The notes under the pieces are model-generated. The model saw only the letters and a list, made by a program, of their open reading frames with translations. It was not told the origin of the DNA and did no database searches. A DNA stretch of 18,303 bases from an uncultured Collinsella sp. (GTDB taxonomy: Bacteria > Actinomycetota > Coriobacteriia > Coriobacteriales > Coriobacteriaceae), in NCBI GenBank assembly GCA_905208975.1, contig CAJLRE010000036.1:1-18303 (forward strand). Reading direction: 5' to 3'. A program made the translations under genes and the position numbers. Shown here in pieces: positions 7,400-13,492 of the stretch; position 1 is the stretch's first letter, and each line of letters starts with the position of its first letter.

Positions 7400-8104
7400 C
7401 TATCGGGTTGCCTGGGCAAGTTGCGCCAGGCTACAGCCCTGCTGATAGACAAAGGTGAAGTATTGGGTGCAGGCACGGTAGGCATCAAACGTCGCAAGCG
7501 CCTGCTCGACATTTGCGTAGACCTTCCAGGCTCCAAAGACCTTGTAGTTCTCGCCGCGCTGGACGATAAACTCGTGCACGTCGTCGTAGGGATATCCAAG
7601 GAAGTAACCTATTTCGTGCGGAAACTCGCAGACGCAGTCTTTGCTGCAGCTAGCTTGCTGGGGTAGTGCGCATCGAGTTTGGCTGCAGGCGCATTCCGCG
7701 ACGTTATTGCTCGCGAGCGTGATGCGTGATGCCAAATGCACAAGGCATGTCGAAAGGTCTCTCGTGTCGTAGCCTTCCGAGGCGAGCGCCGTTTGGGCGC
7801 GAGGGTCTGCGAAATAGGTGGCGAGGCTTTTGGCTCGGTACACGTACGCGAGCGCTCCGCAGGGCCGCCAGACCAAAACACTCAGGTGGATGCCGAGTGG
7901 GTCAAGCTCGCGATTGCACTGGGCGATAACGTTGAGCAGGCGTGCTCGGCGTTCTGCGATGTTTTCGGTTGCGGACGAGCCGTCCCCGTGGGCGTAGGTG
8001 CCTGGATAGGTAAAGAGCGATGCCGGCTTGATGCCCGCGAGCGTTGGAGAGCAGTTGCGCACGACTGCTGACTGAAACGTTGGGATGTCTATGGTTCGAG
8101 TCAC
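7400..8104 (-). CDS. DUF3793 family protein with cysteine-rich insert
   Basis: The family's biochemical function is unknown to me. The 234-aa protein has the DUF3793 hallmark FPHEIGYFLGYPYDDVHEFI (161-180), then NYKVFGAWKVYANVEQA and a C-terminal helix ending CSLAQLAQATR. Just before the hallmark is a segment with six cysteines (C138, C140, C145, C153, C157, C159) that I do not associate with the family and that could bind a metal or Fe-S cluster. The start is GTG 8104 with TAAGGAG upstream. It is the first gene of a probable operon with flavodoxin. Its promoter is divergent from that of a metal-binding protein, suggesting a metal- or redox-related role, but that is inference. Confidence 0.85.
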   Translation of the reverse strand: MTRTIDIPTFQSAVVRNCSPTLAGIKPASLFTYPGTYAHGDGSSATENIAERRARLLNVIAQCNRELDPLGIHLSVLVWRPCGALAYVYRAKSLATYFADPRAQTALASEGYDTRDLSTCLVHLASRITLASNNVAECACSQTRCALPQQASCSKDCVCEFPHEIGYFLGYPYDDVHEFIVQRGENYKVFGAWKVYANVEQALATFDAYRACTQYFTFVYQQGCSLAQLAQATR

Positions 8105-8128
8105 GGCGCTCCTTACGAATCTAAACTG

Positions 8129-8170
8129 TTAACCTAGGAAAACTTATACAAGAAAGTAAGCCTTGGTCAA
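8129..8170 (-). promoter_or_regulatory. Promoter of the DUF3793-flavodoxin operon with downstream palindrome
   Basis: On the minus strand TTGACC (8170-8165), a 16-base spacer and TATAAG (8148-8143) form a strong promoter. Directly downstream, at about the transcription start, is an imperfect palindrome centred on CCTAGG (8129-8142, TTAACCTAGGAAAA). It is well placed for a repressor. It does not fit the DtxR/IdeR or Fur consensus well, so no regulator is named. Confidence 0.6.
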
Positions 8171-8196
8171 CAAAAAAGTTTGAAGAGGGAAACTAA

Positions 8197-8249
8197 TTGA
8201 CCGAACGGACATGATTTTGGGTTAAGATGAGGACACCCCATGGGGGTAT
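8197..8249 (+). promoter_or_regulatory. Promoter with CsoR-like operator before the heavy-metal binding gene
   Basis: TTGACC (8197-8202) and TAAGAT (8223-8228) are a possible promoter with a long 20-base spacer. Just after them lies ACACCCCATGGGGGTAT (8233-8249), an interrupted G/C-tract palindrome of the TACCC-N-GGGTA type bound by CsoR-family copper-sensing repressors. The operator match comes from sequence; identifying the regulator as CsoR is inference, and no csoR gene lies in the window. Confidence 0.55.
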
Positions 8250-8278
8250 CTAGATAGGGCTACTTGAAAGGGGAATGC

Positions 8279-8662
8279 ATGAGTGACTTGCTCAACCCTG
8301 CGAATCTCATCGTGCTTGCCGTGATTGTCGTTGGCATGTTCTTTGGCCTGCGTCGCATTGTCGCTTCGACACACGGGAAGAGTTGTTGCAGCGATGGCGC
8401 GAGCGGCAAGAAGGCCAAGAAGGTAGTGGTTGCGGATACCGATCCGTCCCACTACCCCTATAGCGATGAGTTGCTCATCGGCGGCATGAGCTGCGATGGC
8501 TGCGCTCAGAACGTGGCCAATGCCCTGAATGCACTGGATGGTGTGTGGGCAACGGTAACGTACGCGGACCACACGGCGCGCGTGCGCTCCAAGCGGCCAA
8601 TCGATCGCGGTGCTCTCGTGGCGGCCGTGAAGGATGCGGGTTACTACGTCATGACGCTGTAA
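8279..8662 (+). CDS. Membrane-anchored heavy-metal-associated (HMA) domain protein
   Basis: Probably binds Cu(I) or another soft metal at the membrane. The 127-aa protein has one N-terminal hydrophobic helix (about 8-24), then a linker carrying a CC pair (C36, C37) and many lysines, and a C-terminal HMA domain of ferredoxin-like fold. The HMA metal motif is GMSCDGC, with C72 and C75, and the domain ends with the usual AVKDAGYYV. ATG 8279 follows AAAGGGGA (8267-8274); an upstream in-frame TTG (8264) would overlap that ribosome site. CopZ-type chaperones are normally soluble and about 70 aa, so the anchor and linker are unusual. No copper ATPase is adjacent. The operator-like site upstream supports metal-responsive expression. 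Confidence 0.85.
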   Translation: MSDLLNPANLIVLAVIVVGMFFGLRRIVASTHGKSCCSDGASGKKAKKVVVADTDPSHYPYSDELLIGGMSCDGCAQNVANALNALDGVWATVTYADHTARVRSKRPIDRGALVAAVKDAGYYVMTL

Positions 8663-8688
8663 GCGCCGCCTTGGATGCACTTCCTTGT

Positions 8689-9114
8689 CTAGGCTCGTCC
8701 GCGCAGTTCGATGTCTTGGATGTCGTCGAAGTCGATGGCGATGTCTCGGAGTTTGAGGAGCTTGAAGGCGGGGAGCGCCTCGTCGAGGATGCCGGTGCGG
8801 CTGCGATAGCCGTATGTATCGTAATAGGTGACACGAATCAAGTCGCCGCGTTTGAGGCCCTCGAGCTTTTTCGAAAGCTCGAGGGCTTTTTCTTCTGTGA
8901 GTTCGCATTTGGGCTCAACAGTGATCTCTTGTTTGCGCACGAGCTCGTAGTATCCCGTGAGGGCGGCAAAGGGCATAAACTGCGCGGCACGGCCGGCACG
9001 GACGGCGCCGTTAGCGGTGAGCTTGGGGTCGGCGGAGCGACGTCTTCCCTCGGGGTCCGCTAGGCGTTCAAAAGGTGTCGGTGGCCGCATCGGCTGCTGT
9101 TGGGGCTTAGGCAC
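8689..9114 (-). CDS. YolD-like protein, partner of the Y-family polymerase
   Basis: A small 141-aa protein resembling the YolD-like family. The family core RAAQFMPFAALTGYYELVRK lies near residues 42-61, followed by a charged helix (LSKKLEGLKRGD) and a strand-rich end with IRVTYYDTYGYRSRTG. YolD-like genes usually sit beside UvrX/YqjW-type error-prone polymerases, as here, and are thought to support them; the molecular function is not settled. GTG 9114 lies upstream of the polymerase stop (8-bp overlap) with AGGGGGG before it, so translation should be coupled. Controlled by the SOS-type promoter at 10640-10685. The N-terminus is proline-rich and probably disordered. Confidence 0.85.
   Translation of the reverse strand: MPKPQQQPMRPPTPFERLADPEGRRRSADPKLTANGAVRAGRAAQFMPFAALTGYYELVRKQEITVEPKCELTEEKALELSKKLEGLKRGDLIRVTYYDTYGYRSRTGILDEALPAFKLLKLRDIAIDFDDIQDIELRGRA
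8857..8891 (+). terminator. Intrinsic terminator on the plus strand, inside the opposite-strand yolD-like gene
   Basis: A perfect 13-bp stem, GCCCTCGAGCTTT (8857-8869) with its complement (8874-8886), capped by a UUCG tetraloop and followed by TTTTTCTTCT. It reads as a textbook terminator for plus-strand transcription leaving the HMA gene, about 195 bases past that gene's stop, while its bases encode residues of the YolD-like protein on the other strand. Confidence 0.7.
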
Positions 9115-10612
9115 GGTGCCCCCCTACCTGATCGTTGCGTTCGCGTGCGGTGGCGCCGGCGGTAAAGCTCAGTCCCTTAACCAGCGCGTTCTTGCCGTAT
9201 TTGCCCTTTACGGCCAGGACGGCACGGGCCAGGTCGCGCTCGCGCTCATCGGCCTCGACGTCGCTAAACAGATCGATGGTGGCAAACTCCTCCGGCATGA
9301 GGTTGCCAAATCCCAGGTTGATGCGCTTGACTGGTCGTTTGGGATCGACAGTCTGCGCCCAGAGCTCATCGAAATAGCCCATGATCTTCTTAAACGAATT
9401 GGTGCGCTCGGGCAGCTTGCGCGAGGCGTTGGAGTGCGCAAAGAGTGCGGCATAGCCACCGCGCGGTTTGCCGCCATGCTCTCCCACAAAGATGCCATCG
9501 ATAGCCTGCGCCTCCCGCACCAGGCGGCGTCGTTCGTCATCGCGCTGGACGGGCTTGGGCGCACGGGGCGCGAGTTCGGGGCCGGCGGTTGCGGTGGGTT
9601 CGATACTCGACGTGCTCGAGCGCAGGTGCCCGCATCCGTCCACATATTGCGCTGTACCGCTGGCGTCGAGGCGGCGTATGTCGGCGCGCTCGCTTGCGTA
9701 GCCCACAAAGAGCGAGATGCTGTCGCAGACCACGTGCTTATCGACTAGGTCCAACACGGCGTTGTCGACCATCTCGCGCAAGACGGTGTAGGCCTGCTCG
9801 TAGGCATAGCCCTTCGAGAGCACCTGCCCTGTGGTGGTCGAAGTCGCTTGCGGGCGATAGGCTTGGATATCGGCGATGGTTGTCGGCTCACGCCCGAAGG
9901 CGTGGTCGATAAGATACTCGGCATTGACGCCGAGCTCGTCGTAGAGCAGGTTTTCGTCGAGCGCCGCGACCCCCATCAGGTCGTAGACGCCGTATTTCTC
10001 GAGACGGGCCGCCACGCCGGGGCCGATGCCCCAGATGTCGGTGATGGGGCGATGGGGCCAGATCTCCTTGCGAAAGGTCTCGTCGTCGAGTGTGCCGATG
10101 CGACTGGGCACATGCTTGGCGGTGATATCGAGTGCTACCTTGGCCTGGAATAGGTTGGGGCCGATGCCGACCGTCGCCGTGATGCCGGTGCGCGCGAGGA
10201 CCTCATCGCGCAACATACGGGCGAAGCCTTCCGCATCGGTGTGATAGAGGTCCAGATAGGGTGTCACGTCGATAAAGCACTCGTCAATTGAGTAGACGTG
10301 AACGTCTTGCGGACTGACGTATTCCAGGTAGATACCGTAGATCTGCGCCGACACCTCCATGTAGTGCTGCATGCGCGGTACGGCCTTAATGTAGTCGATA
10401 CCATCGGGTATTTCGAACAGGCGACAGCGGTTGTGAATCCCTAGGTCCTTCATAGCCTGCGTGATAGCGAGACAGATAGTCGTGCGTCCGCGCGATTCGT
10501 CGGCAACGACCAGGTTGGTGGTGAGCGGATCGAGCCCACGATCGACGCATTCGACGCTGGCATAAAACGTCTTGAGGTCGATGCAGATGTAGGTGTGCTG
10601 CTCGTGCGCCAT
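9107..10612 (-). CDS. Y-family DNA polymerase, UmuC/UvrX-like (translesion synthesis)
   Basis: An error-prone translesion polymerase. The 501-aa protein has the N-terminal catalytic motif CIDLKTFYASVEC, with metal ligand D12 and steric-gate Y17, and the active-site SIDE motif in VYSIDECFID with D110 and E111. A palm/thumb region follows with TATVGIGPNLFQAKVA and the helix-hairpin-helix segment DIWGIGPGVAARLEKYG (192-208). The little-finger domain is interrupted by an extra low-complexity, charged stretch (about 313-395). Near the C-terminus IDLFSD (446-451) resembles a beta-clamp-binding motif. ATG 10612 follows GGGAGG. First gene of an operon with the YolD-like gene, with a LexA box at its promoter. 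UmuC-like rather than DinB-like because of length and the YolD partner. Confidence 0.92.
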   Translation of the reverse strand: MAHEQHTYICIDLKTFYASVECVDRGLDPLTTNLVVADESRGRTTICLAITQAMKDLGIHNRCRLFEIPDGIDYIKAVPRMQHYMEVSAQIYGIYLEYVSPQDVHVYSIDECFIDVTPYLDLYHTDAEGFARMLRDEVLARTGITATVGIGPNLFQAKVALDITAKHVPSRIGTLDDETFRKEIWPHRPITDIWGIGPGVAARLEKYGVYDLMGVAALDENLLYDELGVNAEYLIDHAFGREPTTIADIQAYRPQATSTTTGQVLSKGYAYEQAYTVLREMVDNAVLDLVDKHVVCDSISLFVGYASERADIRRLDASGTAQYVDGCGHLRSSTSSIEPTATAGPELAPRAPKPVQRDDERRRLVREAQAIDGIFVGEHGGKPRGGYAALFAHSNASRKLPERTNSFKKIMGYFDELWAQTVDPKRPVKRINLGFGNLMPEEFATIDLFSDVEADERERDLARAVLAVKGKYGKNALVKGLSFTAGATARERNDQVGGHRA

Positions 10613-10639
10613 CCGTGCCTCCCATCAAACACATGTTCT

Positions 10640-10685
10640 TATCGAATACCTGTTCGATAATACCTGCTCGACCGGACACCGTCAA
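10640..10685 (-). promoter_or_regulatory. SOS promoter: LexA box over the -10 region
   Basis: On the minus strand TTGACG (10685-10680), an exact 17-base spacer and TATTAT (10662-10657) form a near-ideal promoter. Overlapping the -10 is CGAACAGGTATTCG (10656-10643), a one-mismatch fit to the Gram-positive/actinobacterial LexA box CGAAC-N4-GTTCG, within a longer palindrome TATCGAA-N6-TTCGATA (10640-10659). This places the polymerase operon under SOS control. Confidence 0.85.
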
Positions 10686-10706
10686 AACCTGTCCCTATTT
10701 GGCAGG
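10684..10706. repeat. Partial copy of hairpin family B
   Basis: AAAACCTGTCCCTATTTGG and the following bases closely match the 3' arm of the full hairpin at 11371-11432 (TAAACCTGTCCCTTTTTGG), with about three differences over 20 bases. Only this arm is present. It overlaps the outer edge of the polymerase promoter's -35 region. Confidence 0.5.
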
Positions 10707-10835
10707 TATGGTCGTGCGGCTGCATCGAGTTTTTAACGCAGCCCTAAAGAGCGCGAAACAGCTCGGAAAAGCTCGCTTCGTAGCATGAGGCTAACGATTG
10801 ATGCCACCATAAAGCACGGAAGGGTTGTGGGGATA

Positions 10836-11360
10836 ATGGTTAACTATGGGTTTGGTATGCCGACGCGCTTGGTTGCGGATGGGGACGTGGCTCGCTGGTG
10901 CGGGCGATTGGTTGCCCACTATGGCGGCACCAAGGCGCTGGTGGTGCTGGGCGGTGACAAGCATACACGCGATGAGCTTGTCTCGGCGGCGCTCGGCTCG
11001 CTTGATCGAGCTCTGCTCGAGCGCGCGCTATTTCGCTGCGGCTCGGTCGAGGGCGACGGGGGAGACGAGCTGATCGACGAAGCCGTGGCCCTGGCGACCG
11101 ACGAAGGCGTGGACTTTGTCCTGGCGATCGGCGATGCCGATACGGCGGGCTTTGCGCGCGAACTCGCTCGTCGCATGGCCGTGCTCGATGCCGGCGAGGA
11201 CGGCTTTGTTCCCTACGGATGCATCGTCTCCGAGGGAAAAGTGCCCGCCGTTGTGGGTGCCGGCGAGGTTCCCGTTTTCGCCATCATCGCTCCCGAACTG
11301 CTGGAGGGTATCGGCTCGCCCTTGCGCGAGCTGCTCGGCAGTGTGTGCGCCGCGGCCTAA
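10836..11360 (+). CDS. Stand-alone, degenerate N-terminal domain of an iron-type alcohol dehydrogenase
   Basis: The 174-aa product aligns by eye with the N-terminal nucleotide-binding half of group III (Fe) alcohol dehydrogenases. It starts MVNYGFGMPTRLVADGD like MxNFxxxxPTxLxxG, continues YGGTKALVVLGGD, and has VDFVLAIGDADTAG where the family has VDFVLAIGGGSVID. It ends with VFAIIAPELL, matching the DPEL segment just before the metal-binding domain. The GGGS nucleotide motif is lost, and the whole C-terminal metal domain (the conserved Asp/His ligands) is absent, so enzyme activity is unlikely. The frame opens at 10785, but only ATG 10836 coincides with the family start and has GGAAGGG (10818-10824) upstream. 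It could be a decayed gene fragment or a retained protein with another role. It lies between family-B hairpin copies. Confidence 0.65.
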   Translation: MVNYGFGMPTRLVADGDVARWCGRLVAHYGGTKALVVLGGDKHTRDELVSAALGSLDRALLERALFRCGSVEGDGGDELIDEAVALATDEGVDFVLAIGDADTAGFARELARRMAVLDAGEDGFVPYGCIVSEGKVPAVVGAGEVPVFAIIAPELLEGIGSPLRELLGSVCAAA

Positions 11361-11370
11361 TATTTACCAT

Positions 11371-11432
11371 AAAGGGATAGGTTATTTTTGGTTGGTAAAG
11401 CGTTTGACCTGCCAAAATAAACCTGTCCCTTT
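11371..11432. repeat. Hairpin element, family B (full copy)
   Basis: Arms 11371-11391 and 11412-11432 pair at 19 of 21 positions (one T-G wobble counted as paired; an A-A/T-T mismatch pair inside), around a 20-base loop that can fold further (GGTAAA with TTTGACC). It is AT-rich in the inner stem with a GGGA.AGG/CCTGTCCC outer stem. It follows the stop at 11360 and could terminate transcription weakly (TTTTTGG tail), but the partial copy at 10684 points to a dispersed repeat. Confidence 0.65.
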
Positions 11433-11494
11433 TTGGTCGGTTGCCGTTGGGGGGCGGATTGGCAACGCTCGCTGATTGTAGTCTTGACCTGCGC

Positions 11495-11543
11495 TAGAAT
11501 AGTGGCATCTGAATATCCGGGCGCGCATGGAGGTGTGCGCCCG
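11495..11543 (+). promoter_or_regulatory. pgi promoter -10 and 5'-leader hairpin
   Basis: TAGAAT (11495-11500) is a good -10 with no strong -35 at normal spacing. About 18 bases later a 10-bp hairpin forms (CGGGCGCGCA 11518-11527 with TGTGCGCCCG 11534-11543, one G-U), its loop reading TGGAGG. It would sit near the 5' end of the transcript, upstream of the real ribosome site at 11550-11556, and may stabilise the mRNA. Confidence 0.4.
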
Positions 11544-11561
11544 CATGCTGAGGAGGACTTT

Positions 11562-13256
11562 ATGGCAACTGTTGCCGCACCTATCGACGCTACGTCGACC
11601 GCCGCTTGGAAGGCGCTCGAGGCTCATCAGGAGAAGCTCGAGGCCGAAGGTATCGACCTCAAGGCCTGGTTCGCCGCCGATGCCGAGCGCGTGAACAAGC
11701 TGAGCTTTGACGCCGGTGACCTGCACTTCGATCTGTCCAAGAACCTGGTGACCGATGAGACCGTCAAGCTGCTGTGCGATCTTGCCCGCGAGGTGAAGCT
11801 CGAGGAGCGCCGCGACGCCATGTTCTCCGGCGAGCACATCAACACCACCGAGGACCGCGCCGTCCTGCACACCGCGCTGCGCCGTCCGGCGAGCGAGAAA
11901 GGCCAGCTCATCGTTGACGGCCAGGACGTCGTCGCCGACGTGCACGAGGTCCTCGATCGCATGTATGCTTTCGCCGAGCGCGTGCGCTCCGGTGAGTGGA
12001 AGGGCGTTACCGGCAAGAAGATCGAGCACCTGGTGTCCATCGGCATCGGCGGCTCCGATCTGGGCCCGGTCATGGCTTACGAGGCTCTGCGCCCCTATGC
12101 CGACGCCGGTATCGACTGCCGCTATATCTCCAACATCGATCCCAACGACCAGGCCGAGAAGCTCAAGGGTCTGGATCCCGAGACCACGCTCGTGATCATC
12201 GTCTCCAAGACCTTCACCACGCTCGAGACCCTCACCAATGCCCGCGAGGTCAAGACCTGGATGCTCGAGCAGCTCAAGGCTCAGGGCGCCATCGATGGCT
12301 CCGATGAGCAGAACGCCGAGGCCGTGGCAAAGCACTTCGTCGCCGTTTCCACCGCGCTCGAAAAGGTCGAGGCCTTCGGTATCGACCCCGCCAACGCCTT
12401 CGGTTTTTGGAACTGGGTCGGCGGCCGCTATTCCGTCGACTCCGCCGTGGGTCTGTCGCTGATCGTCGTGCTCGGCCCCGAGCGCTTCCAGCAGTTCCTC
12501 GAGGGCTTCCACGCCATCGACGAGTACTTCTGCAACACCCCGCTCGAGAACAACGCCGTCGCGCTGATGGGCCTGCTCAACGTCTGGTACGTCAACTTCT
12601 TCGGTTCCAAGAGCCACGCCGTGCTGCCGTACTGCCAGTACCTGCATCGTTTCCCGGCCTACCTGCAGCAGCTCACCATGGAGTCCAACGGCAAGCATGT
12701 CCGCTGGGACGGCAGCGCCGTGACCTCCGACACCGGTGAGATCTTCTGGGGCGAGCCCGGCACCAACGGCCAGCACGCCTTCTACCAGCTGCTGCACCAG
12801 GGCACCGTGGTGGTTCCGGCCGATTTCATCGCCTTCGCCAATACCGCCAACCCTGCGACCGACAGCGGCCAGGACGTGCACGAGCTGTTCCTGGGCAACT
12901 TCCTGGCCCAGACCAAGGCACTCGCCTTTGGCAAGACAGCCGACGAGGTTCGTGCCGAGGGCACGCCCGAACAGATCGTCCCGGCTCGTTGCTTTGAGGG
13001 CAACCGCCCGACGACCTCGATCTTCGGTGACACGCTGACCCCGTTCGCGCTTGGCGAGCTCATCGCCCTGTACGAGCACATTACGTTTGTCGAGGGCACG
13101 GTCTGGGGCATCGACTCCTACGACCAGTGGGGCGTCGAGCTGGGCAAGCAGCTTGCCAAGCAGATCACCCCGGCCTTCCACGACGACGCCGCCAAGGCCG
13201 AGCAGGACGCTTCGACCCAGGCGCTCATCGAGTTCTATCGCGCTCATCGCAAGTAG
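11562..13256 (+). CDS. pgi: Glucose-6-phosphate isomerase
   Basis: Interconverts glucose 6-phosphate and fructose 6-phosphate in glycolysis and gluconeogenesis (cytoplasm). The 564-aa protein shows the sugar-phosphate loop SIGIGGSDLGPVMAYEALR, SKTFTTLET, the signature GGRYSVDSAVGLSL, the catalytic glutamate in TMESNGKHVRWDG, the catalytic histidine region GQHAFYQLLHQGT and the C-terminal DQWGVELGKQLA with the active-site lysine. Length is in the usual range for the large bacterial/eukaryotic type. ATG 11562 follows GAGGAGGA; the frame is open to 11433 but without a ribosome site. Codon use is strongly biased to C-ending codons, consistent with high expression. Followed by a strong hairpin terminator. 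Confidence 0.98.
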   Translation: MATVAAPIDATSTAAWKALEAHQEKLEAEGIDLKAWFAADAERVNKLSFDAGDLHFDLSKNLVTDETVKLLCDLAREVKLEERRDAMFSGEHINTTEDRAVLHTALRRPASEKGQLIVDGQDVVADVHEVLDRMYAFAERVRSGEWKGVTGKKIEHLVSIGIGGSDLGPVMAYEALRPYADAGIDCRYISNIDPNDQAEKLKGLDPETTLVIIVSKTFTTLETLTNAREVKTWMLEQLKAQGAIDGSDEQNAEAVAKHFVAVSTALEKVEAFGIDPANAFGFWNWVGGRYSVDSAVGLSLIVVLGPERFQQFLEGFHAIDEYFCNTPLENNAVALMGLLNVWYVNFFGSKSHAVLPYCQYLHRFPAYLQQLTMESNGKHVRWDGSAVTSDTGEIFWGEPGTNGQHAFYQLLHQGTVVVPADFIAFANTANPATDSGQDVHELFLGNFLAQTKALAFGKTADEVRAEGTPEQIVPARCFEGNRPTTSIFGDTLTPFALGELIALYEHITFVEGTVWGIDSYDQWGVELGKQLAKQITPAFHDDAAKAEQDASTQALIEFYRAHRK

Positions 13257-13285
13257 TCTTTACGGCTGAGTTGGCTTATGGCTGA

Positions 13286-13319
13286 AAGGGGCCCGTATCC
13301 GTTGGGATACGGGCCCCTT
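13286..13319. terminator. Hairpin terminator after pgi
   Basis: A perfect 15-bp stem AAGGGGCCCGTATCC (13286-13300) with its complement (13305-13319), loop GTTG. Only a short T-rich tail (GCTATTTGG) follows, but the stem is very strong. It is placed 30 bases after the pgi stop. Confidence 0.8.
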
Positions 13320-13349
13320 GCTATTTGGATAGGATGGAATGTATCGGGA

Positions 13350-13384
13350 GGCGCCTCGACGGGCATCGCAATCGTCGAAGGCGC
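13350..13384. other. Hairpin in the pgi-HAD intergenic region
   Basis: GCGCCTCGACG (13351-13361) pairs with 13373-13384 with one bulged A, giving 11 bp. No ORF or U-tract accompanies it. It lies in the 236-bp gap before the HAD gene; TATGAT near 13450 is a possible -10 there, with no good -35. Confidence 0.3.
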
Positions 13385-13492
13385 GCCGTTCATGTTTGGG
13401 ACAATATGACATTTTTCCCGTTGCAAACAGCGCCGCCGTGGGTGTTCTGTATGATGGCTCAGACAAGGTTGTTCAATGACAGGGAGGCATAT

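Noticed and set aside
6893..7666. A 257-codon plus-strand frame over flavodoxin and the DUF3793 gene
   Set aside because: It crosses two well-supported minus-strand genes and the gap between them and has no plausible ribosome site or domain.
8129..8142. Assigning the promoter palindrome to DtxR/IdeR or Fur
   Set aside because: Only the AGG/CCT core is shared; the outer positions do not match the 19-bp consensus of either regulator.
8957..9748. A 263-codon plus-strand frame opposite the polymerase and yolD-like genes
   Set aside because: Antisense to genes with clear catalytic motifs; no recognisable domain.
11382..13247. A 621-codon open frame on the minus strand opposite pgi
   Set aside because: It mirrors the strongly biased pgi codons, matches no family I recognise, lacks a ribosome site, and pgi itself is certain.
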